Shown piece after piece: positions 47,236-55,008 of a stretch of 64,000 nucleotides of DNA. A program made the translations under genes and the position numbers. The stretch's first letter is position 1, and each line of letters starts with the position of its first letter. This stretch comes from Mesorhizobium sp. (lineage in GTDB: Bacteria; Pseudomonadota; Alphaproteobacteria; Rhizobiales; Rhizobiaceae). Where the stretch lies: the NCBI GenBank assembly GCA_004020315.1, contig SAQG01000029.1, forward strand, positions 1 to 64,000, written 5' to 3'. Below the pieces are notes generated by a model. That model ran no database searches and was not told the DNA's origin. It saw nothing but the letters and a program-made list of their open reading frames with translations.

Positions 47236-48248
47236 ATGGCCGGCGGCGCCAAAATGCATCTTGCCGTTTCACTGTCTCCGGAAACCGCTCCTTCCCATCC
47301 GTCCGACGCCGGTCCGGATTTCGGTCTTCTGGCGCGGCTCGTGCAAAAGGCCGAAGCAGCCGGGCTGGACATGGTGTTGCTCGCCGATTCCGCGCCGGCT
47401 GCAGGCGGCGGCGCACCGCACCGGCAAGTGCCCTTCGAAGCGACAACCCTGCTGGCGGCGCTGGCGACGGTAACCAGCCGGATCGGCCTCGTCGCCGCAG
47501 CGTCGACGGTCGCCCACCAGCCCTACAATCTGGCGCGCCGTTTCGCATCGACGTCATCAGCCATGGCCGTGCCGGCTGGCACGCAAGCATGGTCCCCGAT
47601 CCGCGCGAGGCAGCCAATTTCAGCCGGCCAGAGGGTTTTTCCCGCGGTGATTTCCGCCGTCGTGCGGAAGAATTCATCGGGATTGTGCAGGGCTTGTGGC
47701 GCGGCTGGGATGCGGACGCGCTGCTGTTCGACAAGCGTGGCGGCCGCTTCTTCGACCCTAAAAAGATGCATCTGCTCGACCACAAGGGCGAGTTTTTCTC
47801 CGTGCGCGGGCCGCTGAATGTTGCACGCTCGCCGCAGGATATGCCTGCGCTCGTCATATCAGGCCTGTCGGAGCCCAACATGGATATTGGTGCCCGCGTG
47901 GCCGACGTCATCCTGCTGGACGAGCCATCGGTCGCGAAGGCCGACGATCTGAAGCGCCGCGCGCTTGCGTTTGAACGCAGTCCAGACGCGATAACGGTGC
48001 TGATGAACGTCGCGCCGGGTGCTGAAATGGCCGGCAGGCCGGGCGTGATCGCGGACAAGCTCGAAGAGTCCTTCCGATCGAAGAGCTGCGACGGTTTCAA
48101 CATACTCATGCCGCCGGTGCTGTCTGTGCTCGACGATTTCGTCGACCTCGTGCTGCCGGAGCTTCGCCGTCGCGGCCTTGTTCGGCAAGATTATCGCAAT
48201 GCCACGCTGCGCTCCCATCTCGGACTTGCCGGGGAGGAGGGACAATGA
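47236..48248 (+). pseudogene. LLM-class flavin-dependent monooxygenase, frameshifted
   Basis: Two overlapping reading frames make one luciferase-like (LLM) monooxygenase of about 337 residues. Frame one starts at 47236 (MAGGAKMHLAVSL) and runs to NLARRFAS at 47550; the protein then continues one frame over with IDVISHGRAGWHASMVPDP to the stop at 48248. The paralogue next door reads LARTFLSLDHLSGGRAGWN at this place, so the correct join is clear. Restoring ATCG after GCATCG (a lost copy of a 4-nt tandem unit near 47547-47551) repairs the frame. Either a recent inactivation or a sequencing error. The protein is also shorter than typical DszA-type enzymes. The stop overlaps the next gene by four bases. 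Confidence 0.85.
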
Positions 48249-49504
48249 CCGCCCGTCAGATGAAGCTCGGCGCCTTTCTGTGGGCAACAGGCCACCACAT
48301 CGCCGCCTGGCGCCATCGGCAGGCGCATGCGACGGCGGGTGTCGACATCGATCATTACATCCGGCTGGCGCGGACGGCAGAAGCGGCGAAGTTCGATATG
48401 CTGTTTTGCGAGGACGCCGCCGGCGTACGCGAGGCCAATGTCAATATCGCCAGCCAGACGTCACGTTCGATCGGTTTCGAGCCGATCAGCCTGCTTGCCG
48501 CACTCGCGGTCCAGACCAGCCACATCGGCCTCGTATCCACGGCATCGACGAGCTACAACGAGCCTTACGGGCTGGCGCGGACCTTCTTGTCGCTCGACCA
48601 TCTGAGTGGCGGGCGCGCCGGCTGGAACCTGGTCACCTCCGCCAGCCACATCGAAGCCGCCAATTTCGGCTCGACCGGCTTGCGCCCGCATGCCGACCGC
48701 TACGAGCGCGCGCGTGAGTTCGCTGCCGTGGTCGCCGGCCTCTGGCGCGGCGCGGAAACCAGCGGCTTCAATCACGAAGGCAGAAGTTTCTCCGTGCGCG
48801 ACCCGCTCGATCTGCCGCGCTCGCCGCAAGGCGCGCCCGTCATGGTTCAGGCCGGGGCATCGGACGAGGGCAGGGATCTCGCCGCCCGGACCGCTGACGT
48901 TGTGTTCACGGCGGCGCAGACATTCGAGGAGGCGAAGGCCTTCTACGACGATCTCAAGGGGCGTCTGGCGGCCTATGGGCGCGAGCCTGATGACATCAAG
49001 ATCATGCCCGGCGTCGCACCGGTCGTGGCGGAAACCGAGGCTGAAGCACAGGAAAAATACGAGGAATTGCAGGAGCTGATCCCCGACGATGTCGGCGTGG
49101 CGCTGCTGTCCAGCTATCTCAGCATTTCCGATCTGTGGCGCTATCCCATCGACGGGCCGCTGCCGGAGCTGCCGCCCAGCGAAGGCATGCAGAGCCGGCA
49201 AGCCCTCGTTATCGAGCAGTCGCGCCGGGACAACCTCTCCATCCGGCAGCTTGCGCGTCACTTCGCCGGCGCGCGCGGCCACTGGCGCGTCGTCGGCACG
49301 CCGGCCCAGATCGCCGATGAGCTCGAAGCGAGGTTCGAGGGCGGCGCGGCAGACGGCTTCAACGTCATGCCATCCTATTTTCCTGGTGAACTCGATGCCT
49401 TTGCCGCGCTCGTCGTGCCGGAGCTGCAGCGGCGCGGGTTGTTCCGCAAGGACTATGAAGGCACCACGCTGCGCGACCATCTGGGCCTGAAGCGGCCGAT
49501 CTGA
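48245..49504 (+). CDS. NtaA/DszA-type FMN-dependent monooxygenase
   Basis: A 419-residue LLM-class monooxygenase of the NtaA/SnaA/DszA/SoxA family, using FMNH2 from a separate reductase. MKLGAFLWATGHHIAAWRH at the start, FDMLFCEDAAG, LVSTASTSYNEPYGLARTF, SGGRAGWNLVTSASHIEAANFG, and MVQAGASDEGRDLAARTADVVFTA. Members act on sulfur compounds, aminopolycarboxylates or other xenobiotics; the substrate here is unknown. Its ATGA overlap with the damaged paralogue indicates one operon. The next gene is convergent. Its place within a purine cluster suggests it could act on a purine-like or N-heterocyclic compound, which is only inference. Confidence 0.9.
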   Translation: MTARQMKLGAFLWATGHHIAAWRHRQAHATAGVDIDHYIRLARTAEAAKFDMLFCEDAAGVREANVNIASQTSRSIGFEPISLLAALAVQTSHIGLVSTASTSYNEPYGLARTFLSLDHLSGGRAGWNLVTSASHIEAANFGSTGLRPHADRYERAREFAAVVAGLWRGAETSGFNHEGRSFSVRDPLDLPRSPQGAPVMVQAGASDEGRDLAARTADVVFTAAQTFEEAKAFYDDLKGRLAAYGREPDDIKIMPGVAPVVAETEAEAQEKYEELQELIPDDVGVALLSSYLSISDLWRYPIDGPLPELPPSEGMQSRQALVIEQSRRDNLSIRQLARHFAGARGHWRVVGTPAQIADELEARFEGGAADGFNVMPSYFPGELDAFAALVVPELQRRGLFRKDYEGTTLRDHLGLKRPI

Positions 49505-49561
49505 GCAGGAATCTATGGAAGCGCGCCTGCGCGAAAATGCAACTCGGCGGAATATTAGCAG

Positions 49562-50554
49562 TCAGCCCGCCATTGCGGTGCCACGAGGGACGGGGTGTGG
49601 AGCGGCTCGCGCGCCAGCATGAGCGGCTAGCGCCGTCATGACCTCGGCCGCCGCAAGCGCCGCGATCACTTGCGGACGCTTGTCCTTGACCGCATCGGCG
49701 CCGATCGGCGAGACGAGGCGGGCAAATTCCGCCTCGCTTCCGTCTGCCGACTTCAGGAACCAGTTCCTGAATGTCGCCTTTTTGGTCTTCGAACCGATCA
49801 TGCCGACATAGGCGGCATCCCGGCGTTTCAGTGCCTCGGCAACGATCAGGAAATCCAGCGCGTGGTCGTGGGTTAGGATGACGAAGGCGGCCCCGGCCGG
49901 AGCCTCGCGCACCATTGCCTCGGGCATCGGCGTCAGGCTGGTTTGGACCGTGTCCGGCATGCCCTCCAGCGCCTCGGCCCGCGTCTCCACGACGACGGCA
50001 CGTACCGGCAGCAAGGCCACCGCCGATGCCAGCGCCTGGCCGACATGACCACCACCAAAGATGTAGACATGCGGCAGTTGCGCTTCCTCGGCTTCCGCCG
50101 CCTGAATCAGTTCGGCTTCAAGCGCTGCGTCGACCAGCCGGATCAAAACCTGAACCCTGCCGCCGCAGCACTGGCCGATTTCCGGCCCGAGCTGGATGTC
50201 GAGCGTGGCGCGGATATCCCTCCCCCTCGAGGGGAGGGTGGCGGCGAAGCCGCCGGGTGGGGTCGCCGCGGCAGTGCTCGACGCTCTAGCGGTGCCTTCT
50301 GAGACGACCCCCTCTGGCCGCTTCGCGGCCATCTCCCCCTCGAGGGGGGAGAAAAGCATCTGCCGTGCCTTGTCGATTGCCATGTATTCGAGTTGGCCGC
50401 CGCCGATCGTGCCAAAAATTGCTGCGCCAGAGACGAGCATGAAGGCGCCCTTCTCGCGTGGCGTCGAACCTTTCGTTGCCGCCACTTCGACCAGGGCGAC
50501 CCGGCCGGCGCGCGCAAGAAAAGCTTTCAGGCTTTGCACTTTCGCGTTCATCAT
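49562..50554 (-). CDS. xdhC: Xanthine dehydrogenase accessory protein XdhC with repeat-derived insertion
   Basis: XdhC binds molybdenum cofactor, helps its sulfuration and inserts it into xanthine dehydrogenase. About 330 residues: N-terminal VEVAATKGSTPREKGAFMLV and FGTIGGGQLEYMAIDKARQML, then GPEIGQCCGGRVQVLIRL, and the Rossmann part with HVYIFGGGHVGQALASA, DHALDFLIVAEALKRRDAAYVGMIGSKTKKATF. Residues 68-114 are not part of the family: they are encoded by a palindromic repeat (50213-50353) inserted in frame between KARQML and RATLDIQLGPE. Start at 50554, with AGGGA six bases before; ATG at 50560 is possible. Last gene of the uraH-xdhA-xdhB-xdhC operon. Confidence 0.92.
   Translation of the reverse strand: MMNAKVQSLKAFLARAGRVALVEVAATKGSTPREKGAFMLVSGAAIFGTIGGGQLEYMAIDKARQMLFSPLEGEMAAKRPEGVVSEGTARASSTAAATPPGGFAATLPSRGRDIRATLDIQLGPEIGQCCGGRVQVLIRLVDAALEAELIQAAEAEEAQLPHVYIFGGGHVGQALASAVALLPVRAVVVETRAEALEGMPDTVQTSLTPMPEAMVREAPAGAAFVILTHDHALDFLIVAEALKRRDAAYVGMIGSKTKKATFRNWFLKSADGSEAEFARLVSPIGADAVKDKRPQVIAALAAAEVMTALAAHAGARAAPHPVPRGTAMAG
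50213..50353. repeat. Palindromic repeat inserted in frame inside xdhC
   Basis: About 140 bp with inverted arms of roughly 45 nt. Each end is itself a palindrome around CCCCCTCGAGGGG (left near 50222-50234, right near 50334-50347); inward lie GCGGCGAAGCCGCC at left and GGCCGCTTCGCGGCC at right, then GGGGTCG against CGACCCC. It has no stop codon in the xdhC frame and encodes FSPLEGEMAAKRPEG and about 30 further residues. It looks like the intergenic repeat type frequent in Mesorhizobium, here inside a gene. Confidence 0.85.
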
Positions 50555-50626
50555 TCGCATTCCCTATCGGGAAATATAGAGTTTTCAGCCTGAATTGCAC
50601 GCATTCTGGGATTTCAAAGGCTGGAT

Positions 50627-52975
50627 TCACCTGCCGGTCTCGGCTTCCCTCTTCAGCCGTTCGATCGCCATCAGCACTCGCTCCGGCGTTGCCGGTGGGT
50701 CGAGGCGCGGGCAGATCCGGTGGTCGGCAACGCTCGCCACCGCATCCGACAGCGCATGCAGTACCGAAATGCCGAGCGGGAGAGGCGGCTCGCCGACCGC
50801 CTTGGAGCGGTGCACCGTCGGCTCGCTCGCTTCCGGCCAATCGGCCAGCGTCACGTTGAAGATTTTCGGCCGATCCGAAGCGAGCGGGATCTTGTAGGTC
50901 GACGGCGCGTGGGTGCGCAGCCGGCCCTTGTCGTCCCACCAAAGTTCCTCCGTCGTCAGCCAGCCCATGCCCTGGATGAAGCCGCCCTCGACCTGGCCGA
51001 GGTCGATAGCGCGGTTCAGCGAACGGCCGGTCTCGTGCAGGATATCGGTGCGCTCGACCATATACTCGCCGGTCAGTGTGTCGACCGAGACTTCCGAGCA
51101 CGCGGCGCCATAGGCGAAATAATAGAAGGGGCGACCCTCGCCCTTGTCGCGGTCCCAGTGGATTTTCGGCGTCTTGTAGAAGCCCGCCGCCGAAAGCTGG
51201 ATACGCGCCATGTAGGCCTGCCTGACGAGATCGGCGAAGGCGATTTCCTGGTTGCCGATGCGAACCCGGTTGGGCAGGAATAGCACCTGTTCGCGCGGCA
51301 CCTGGTATTTTTCGGCGGCGAAATTGGTCAGCCGCTCCTTGATCTGCCGGGCTGCGTTCTGCGCCGCCATGCCGTTGAGGTCGGAGCCGGACGATGCGGC
51401 GGTCGCCGAGGTGTTCGGCACCTTGCCGGTCGTCGTCGCGGTGATCTTCACCTGGTCGAGGTCGATCTGGAATTCTTCCGCCACAACCTGCGCCACCTTG
51501 ACGTAGAGGCCCTGCCCCATTTCGGTGCCGCCATGGTTCAGATGCACCGAACCGTCGGTGTAGACATGCACCAGCGCGCCGGCCTGGTTGTAATGCGTAG
51601 CGGTGAACGAGATGCCGAACTTGACCGGTGTCAGCGCCAGCCCGCGCTTGATGAAGCGGCTGTTGGCGTTGAAGGCTTCAATGGTGCGGCGTCGCCTTGC
51701 ATAATCGCAACTTGCCTCCAGCTCGGCGACGATGCGGCGGATGATGTTGTCCTCGACCGTCTGGTGATAGGGCGTGATGTTGCGGTCGCTCGTGCCATAA
51801 AAGTTCTTCTTACGAATCTCGAGCGGGTCCTTGCCGACGGCAAAGGCGACCTCTTCGATGACGCGCTCGGCCCCGACCATGCCTTGCGGACCGCCAAAGC
51901 CGCGGAAGGCGGTGTTCGACACGGTGTTGGTGTAGAGCGGCGCCGATTGCGCATGAACCGCCGGCCAGAAATAGGTGTTGTCGCAATGGAACAGCGCGCG
52001 GTCGGTCACTGGTCCTGAGAGGTCCGCCGAGAAGCCGCAGCGCGCCGCAAACATGAAATCGACACCGAGGATATTGCCCTCATCGTCGAAGCCGACCTCG
52101 TAGTCGACCAGAAAGTCGTGGCGCTTGCCGGTGGCGATCATGTCGTCGTCACGATCAGGCCGGATTTTGACGGCGCGATGATGTTTTTTCGCAGCAATCG
52201 CCGCGAGCGCGGCAAACTGGTTACCTTGCGTTTCCTTGCCGCCAAAGCCGCCACCCATGCGGCGGATCTCGACCGTGACGGCATGGCTCGGCACGCCGAG
52301 CGCATGGCTGACCATGTGCTGGATTTCGCTCGGATGCTGGGTCGAGGAATAGATGGTGACGTCCTGATCCTCCCCGGGAATGGCCATGGCGATCTGGCCT
52401 TCGAGATAAAAATGGTCCTGGCCGCCGATGCGCATTTTTCCCTTCAGCCGGCGCGGCGCCGCGTTGATCGCAGCCGTTGCATCGCCGCGTCTCAGGGTCA
52501 GCGGCGGCGTGACCAGCTTGTCCTTGCGGGGATCAAGCACGTCGATGTCGGTGACGAAGGGCAATTCCTTGTATTCGACCTTGGCCAGCCTCGTGGCGCG
52601 GCGTGCCTGCTCGCGGGTTTCGGCGATGACACAGAAAATCGGCTGGCCGAAAAACTGCACCTTGCCGTCGGCCAGCACCGGTTCGTCGTGACGGCCGGTC
52701 GGCGAAATATCGTTTTCGCCCGGCACGTCGCTGGCCGTCAGCACGTCGACGACGCCGGGCGCGGCGCGCACCGCCGACAGGTCCATGCTGGTGATGGTGG
52801 CGTGCGTGGCCGTCGAAAGCCCAAGGCAGCCATGCAGCGTACCGGCCGATTCCGGCATGTCGTCGATATAGACGGCCGTTCCGCGGACGTGCTTATGCGC
52901 GGAATCATGGCGCTGGTTGGTGGCAACGCCACCGGAGATTTTTTGCGCCTTGAGGTTGGGAGCGTGCGTGGTCAT
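50627..52975 (-). CDS. xdhB: Xanthine dehydrogenase large (molybdopterin) subunit
   Basis: A 782-residue Mo-cofactor subunit that hydroxylates hypoxanthine and xanthine to urate. Visible motifs: GGQDHFYLEGQIAMA, RRMGGGFGGKETQ, the substrate Arg region NTAFRGFGGPQGM, GGTEMGQGLYVKVAQVVAEE and the catalytic Glu region SKAVGEPPLPLGIS. Its start overlaps the xdhA stop by one base. XdhC, needed for its cofactor sulfuration, is encoded downstream after 72 nt. Confidence 0.96.
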   Translation of the reverse strand: MTTHAPNLKAQKISGGVATNQRHDSAHKHVRGTAVYIDDMPESAGTLHGCLGLSTATHATITSMDLSAVRAAPGVVDVLTASDVPGENDISPTGRHDEPVLADGKVQFFGQPIFCVIAETREQARRATRLAKVEYKELPFVTDIDVLDPRKDKLVTPPLTLRRGDATAAINAAPRRLKGKMRIGGQDHFYLEGQIAMAIPGEDQDVTIYSSTQHPSEIQHMVSHALGVPSHAVTVEIRRMGGGFGGKETQGNQFAALAAIAAKKHHRAVKIRPDRDDDMIATGKRHDFLVDYEVGFDDEGNILGVDFMFAARCGFSADLSGPVTDRALFHCDNTYFWPAVHAQSAPLYTNTVSNTAFRGFGGPQGMVGAERVIEEVAFAVGKDPLEIRKKNFYGTSDRNITPYHQTVEDNIIRRIVAELEASCDYARRRRTIEAFNANSRFIKRGLALTPVKFGISFTATHYNQAGALVHVYTDGSVHLNHGGTEMGQGLYVKVAQVVAEEFQIDLDQVKITATTTGKVPNTSATAASSGSDLNGMAAQNAARQIKERLTNFAAEKYQVPREQVLFLPNRVRIGNQEIAFADLVRQAYMARIQLSAAGFYKTPKIHWDRDKGEGRPFYYFAYGAACSEVSVDTLTGEYMVERTDILHETGRSLNRAIDLGQVEGGFIQGMGWLTTEELWWDDKGRLRTHAPSTYKIPLASDRPKIFNVTLADWPEASEPTVHRSKAVGEPPLPLGISVLHALSDAVASVADHRICPRLDPPATPERVLMAIERLKREAETGR

Positions 52976-54456
52976 CACGCCGCCTCGTGCCGCGAAAGCT
53001 GGATCGGCGCCTTGGTGCCACTGGTCTCGGCAAAGAAGCGCAGCAGCAGGTTGCGAGCCGCCAGTGCCCGGTATTCGGCGCTCGCCCGCATGTCGGTCAG
53101 CGGGGTGAAGTCTTTGGCGTACTCGGCCATGGCCGCCTCGACCGTTGCCTCCGTCCAAGGCCTGCCGAGCAGCGCCTTTTCCACGCCGAAAGCCCGCTTC
53201 GGCGTTGCCGCCATGCCGCCATAGGCGATGCGGATATCCGCCACCGTGCCGTCCTTGGCCAGGGTCAGCAGGAACGCGCCGAGTGCTGCGGTGATGTCCT
53301 CGTCACGGCGCTTGGTGATCTTGTAGACGGCAAATTTCGTGTCCCTGGCAGGCACCGGGACGTGCACGGCCTCAACGAATTCACCCGGCTGCCGGTCCTG
53401 CTTGCCATAGGCGATGAAGAAGTCTTCAAGCGGGATCGTCCTCCGCTTGTTGCCGCGGCGCAGCGTCAGCCGCGCACCCAAAACGATCAGCGGCGGCGGC
53501 GTGTCGCCGATCGGCGAGCCGTTGGCGATATTGCCGCCTATGGTGCCCATATTGCGCACCTGGTCGCCGCCAATGCGATCGAACAGCGGGCCCAGCGCCG
53601 GGATGCGTTTCGCCAGCGTCGAGAAAGCCTCGGTGTAGGTGACACCAGCGCCGATCGAGATGATGCCCTTGTCCTCGGAAATCGTGCACAGCCCGTCGAG
53701 ATTGCCGACGAAGATCGCCGGCGAGATCTCGCGCATGTGCTTGGTCACCCACAGGCCCACATCGGTCGAACCGGCAACAATGGTGGCGCCCGGCTCCTTG
53801 TCGAGTACGGCGGCGAGATCGTCGATATTCGCGGGCACGACCAGCCGCTGCTTACCGGCGCCGATCTCGATGCGCGCACCGTCTTTCATGGCCGCGAGCT
53901 TCTCGGCGATCGCCTTGCGCTCCGCTGCCAGCGGGTCCTTTGCCGCCTTGCCATAGCTGGAGATGGCGCGGGCGGCCCGTATGATCGCTTCGTACCCGGT
54001 GCAGCGGCAAAGATTGCCCTGCAGTGCCTTTTCGATGGCCGCATCCGACGGCTCCGGCGCTCTCATCCACAACGCGTAAAGCGACATGACGAAACCCGGC
54101 GTGCAGAAGCCGCATTGCGAGCCGTGGAAATCGACCATCGCCTGCTGCACCGGATGCAGTTTATCGCCGTCGCCGCGCAGATGTTCGACGGTCACGACAT
54201 GCGTGCCATCGAGCGAGCCAAGGAATCGGATGCAGGCATTGACGCTTTCATAGACCAGCCGGCCGCCTGACAGCCTTCCGACCAGCACGGTGCAAGCGCC
54301 GCAGTCGCCCTCGGCGCAGCCTTCTTTGGTGCCGCGCAGCGAGCGCTCGAGCCGCAGCCAGTCGAGCAAGGTCTCGTCGGGCGCTACCATGGTCAGCGCA
54401 ACGTGCTCGCCATTGAGGATGAAGCGTATCTCATTGCGTATCTTGAGCCCGGCCAT
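52975..54456 (-). CDS. xdhA: Xanthine dehydrogenase small (FeS/FAD) subunit
   Basis: A 493-residue subunit carrying two [2Fe-2S] clusters and FAD. First cluster: GTKEGCAEGDCGACTVLVG. Second: SQCGFCTPGFVMSLYAL and NLCRCTGYEAIIRAA. FAD domain: ATIVAGSTDVGLWVTK and GGDQVRNMGTIGGNIANGSPIGD. It passes electrons from the Mo site to NAD+. The ATG lies three nucleotides after the uraH stop, with the ribosome site GAGGAA inside the uraH end. Confidence 0.96.
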   Translation of the reverse strand: MAGLKIRNEIRFILNGEHVALTMVAPDETLLDWLRLERSLRGTKEGCAEGDCGACTVLVGRLSGGRLVYESVNACIRFLGSLDGTHVVTVEHLRGDGDKLHPVQQAMVDFHGSQCGFCTPGFVMSLYALWMRAPEPSDAAIEKALQGNLCRCTGYEAIIRAARAISSYGKAAKDPLAAERKAIAEKLAAMKDGARIEIGAGKQRLVVPANIDDLAAVLDKEPGATIVAGSTDVGLWVTKHMREISPAIFVGNLDGLCTISEDKGIISIGAGVTYTEAFSTLAKRIPALGPLFDRIGGDQVRNMGTIGGNIANGSPIGDTPPPLIVLGARLTLRRGNKRRTIPLEDFFIAYGKQDRQPGEFVEAVHVPVPARDTKFAVYKITKRRDEDITAALGAFLLTLAKDGTVADIRIAYGGMAATPKRAFGVEKALLGRPWTEATVEAAMAEYAKDFTPLTDMRASAEYRALAARNLLLRFFAETSGTKAPIQLSRHEAA

Positions 54457-54459
54457 GTA

Positions 54460-54834
54460 TCAGCTTCCTCGATAGGTCGAATAGCCGTAGGGCGATATGA
54501 GCAGCGGCACATGATAGTGCACTGGCTCTGCCATGCCGAAGCGGATCGGCACGCTGTCGAGGAAGGCCGGTTCCGGCAGCCTCAACCCCTGCCGGCGCAG
54601 ATAGTCGCCGGCCGCGAAGACCAGTTCATATTCGCCGGTGCGGAATTCCGCGTCGGCAAGCAGCGGCGCGTCACAGCGGCCGTCGATATTGGTGATCGCC
54701 GTCTTCAGATGCGTCCGCATATCGCCGTTGATGCTGTAAAGCTCGATCGACAAACCTGCCGCAGGCCGGCCGGTCGCGGTGTCGAGAACATGGGTCGTCA
54801 GACGTCCGCCTTCGGCTTTCGACGTTTCCGCCAC
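54460..54834 (-). CDS. uraH: 5-hydroxyisourate hydrolase (transthyretin-like)
   Basis: A 124-residue periplasm-independent HIU hydrolase that converts the PuuD product to OHCU. Transthyretin-fold features are [19 protein letters not shown] (catalytic His), [11 protein letters not shown] (Arg) and the C-terminal YRGS. It starts with GTG at 54834, six bases after GGGAG. First gene of the uraH-xdhA-xdhB-xdhC operon, divergent from puuE over 174 nt. Confidence 0.95.
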   Translation of the reverse strand: MAETSKAEGGRLTTHVLDTATGRPAAGLSIELYSINGDMRTHLKTAITNIDGRCDAPLLADAEFRTGEYELVFAAGDYLRRQGLRLPEPAFLDSVPIRFGMAEPVHYHVPLLISPYGYSTYRGS

Positions 54835-54921
54835 TGGCTGCTCCCATTCCGGTACGGTCGAACATGTTTGACGAATTGTGCGCCAATTAAAGGCAATGCA
54901 TAAGTCCTGGTCGAGCGAAGT

Positions 54922-54955
54922 GCTGCAAAAACACTTTCAAAAATTTTCGGGGGAA
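54922..54955. promoter_or_regulatory. Candidate regulator site in uraH/puuE divergent promoter
   Basis: GCTGCA-N5-ACTTTCAAAAA (54922-54943), identical in sequence and spacing to the site at 46162-46183. It lies 65 nt before the puuE ATG and 87 nt before uraH. The TTTC half of the LysR-type dyad is kept (54935-54938); the other half is degenerate (G after N11, then GGGAA). Confidence 0.55.
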
Positions 54956-55008
54956 TGCGCAAGCGGCCCTTTCGACTATCCTGATCACACCATCCGGCAG
55001 GAGCGACG

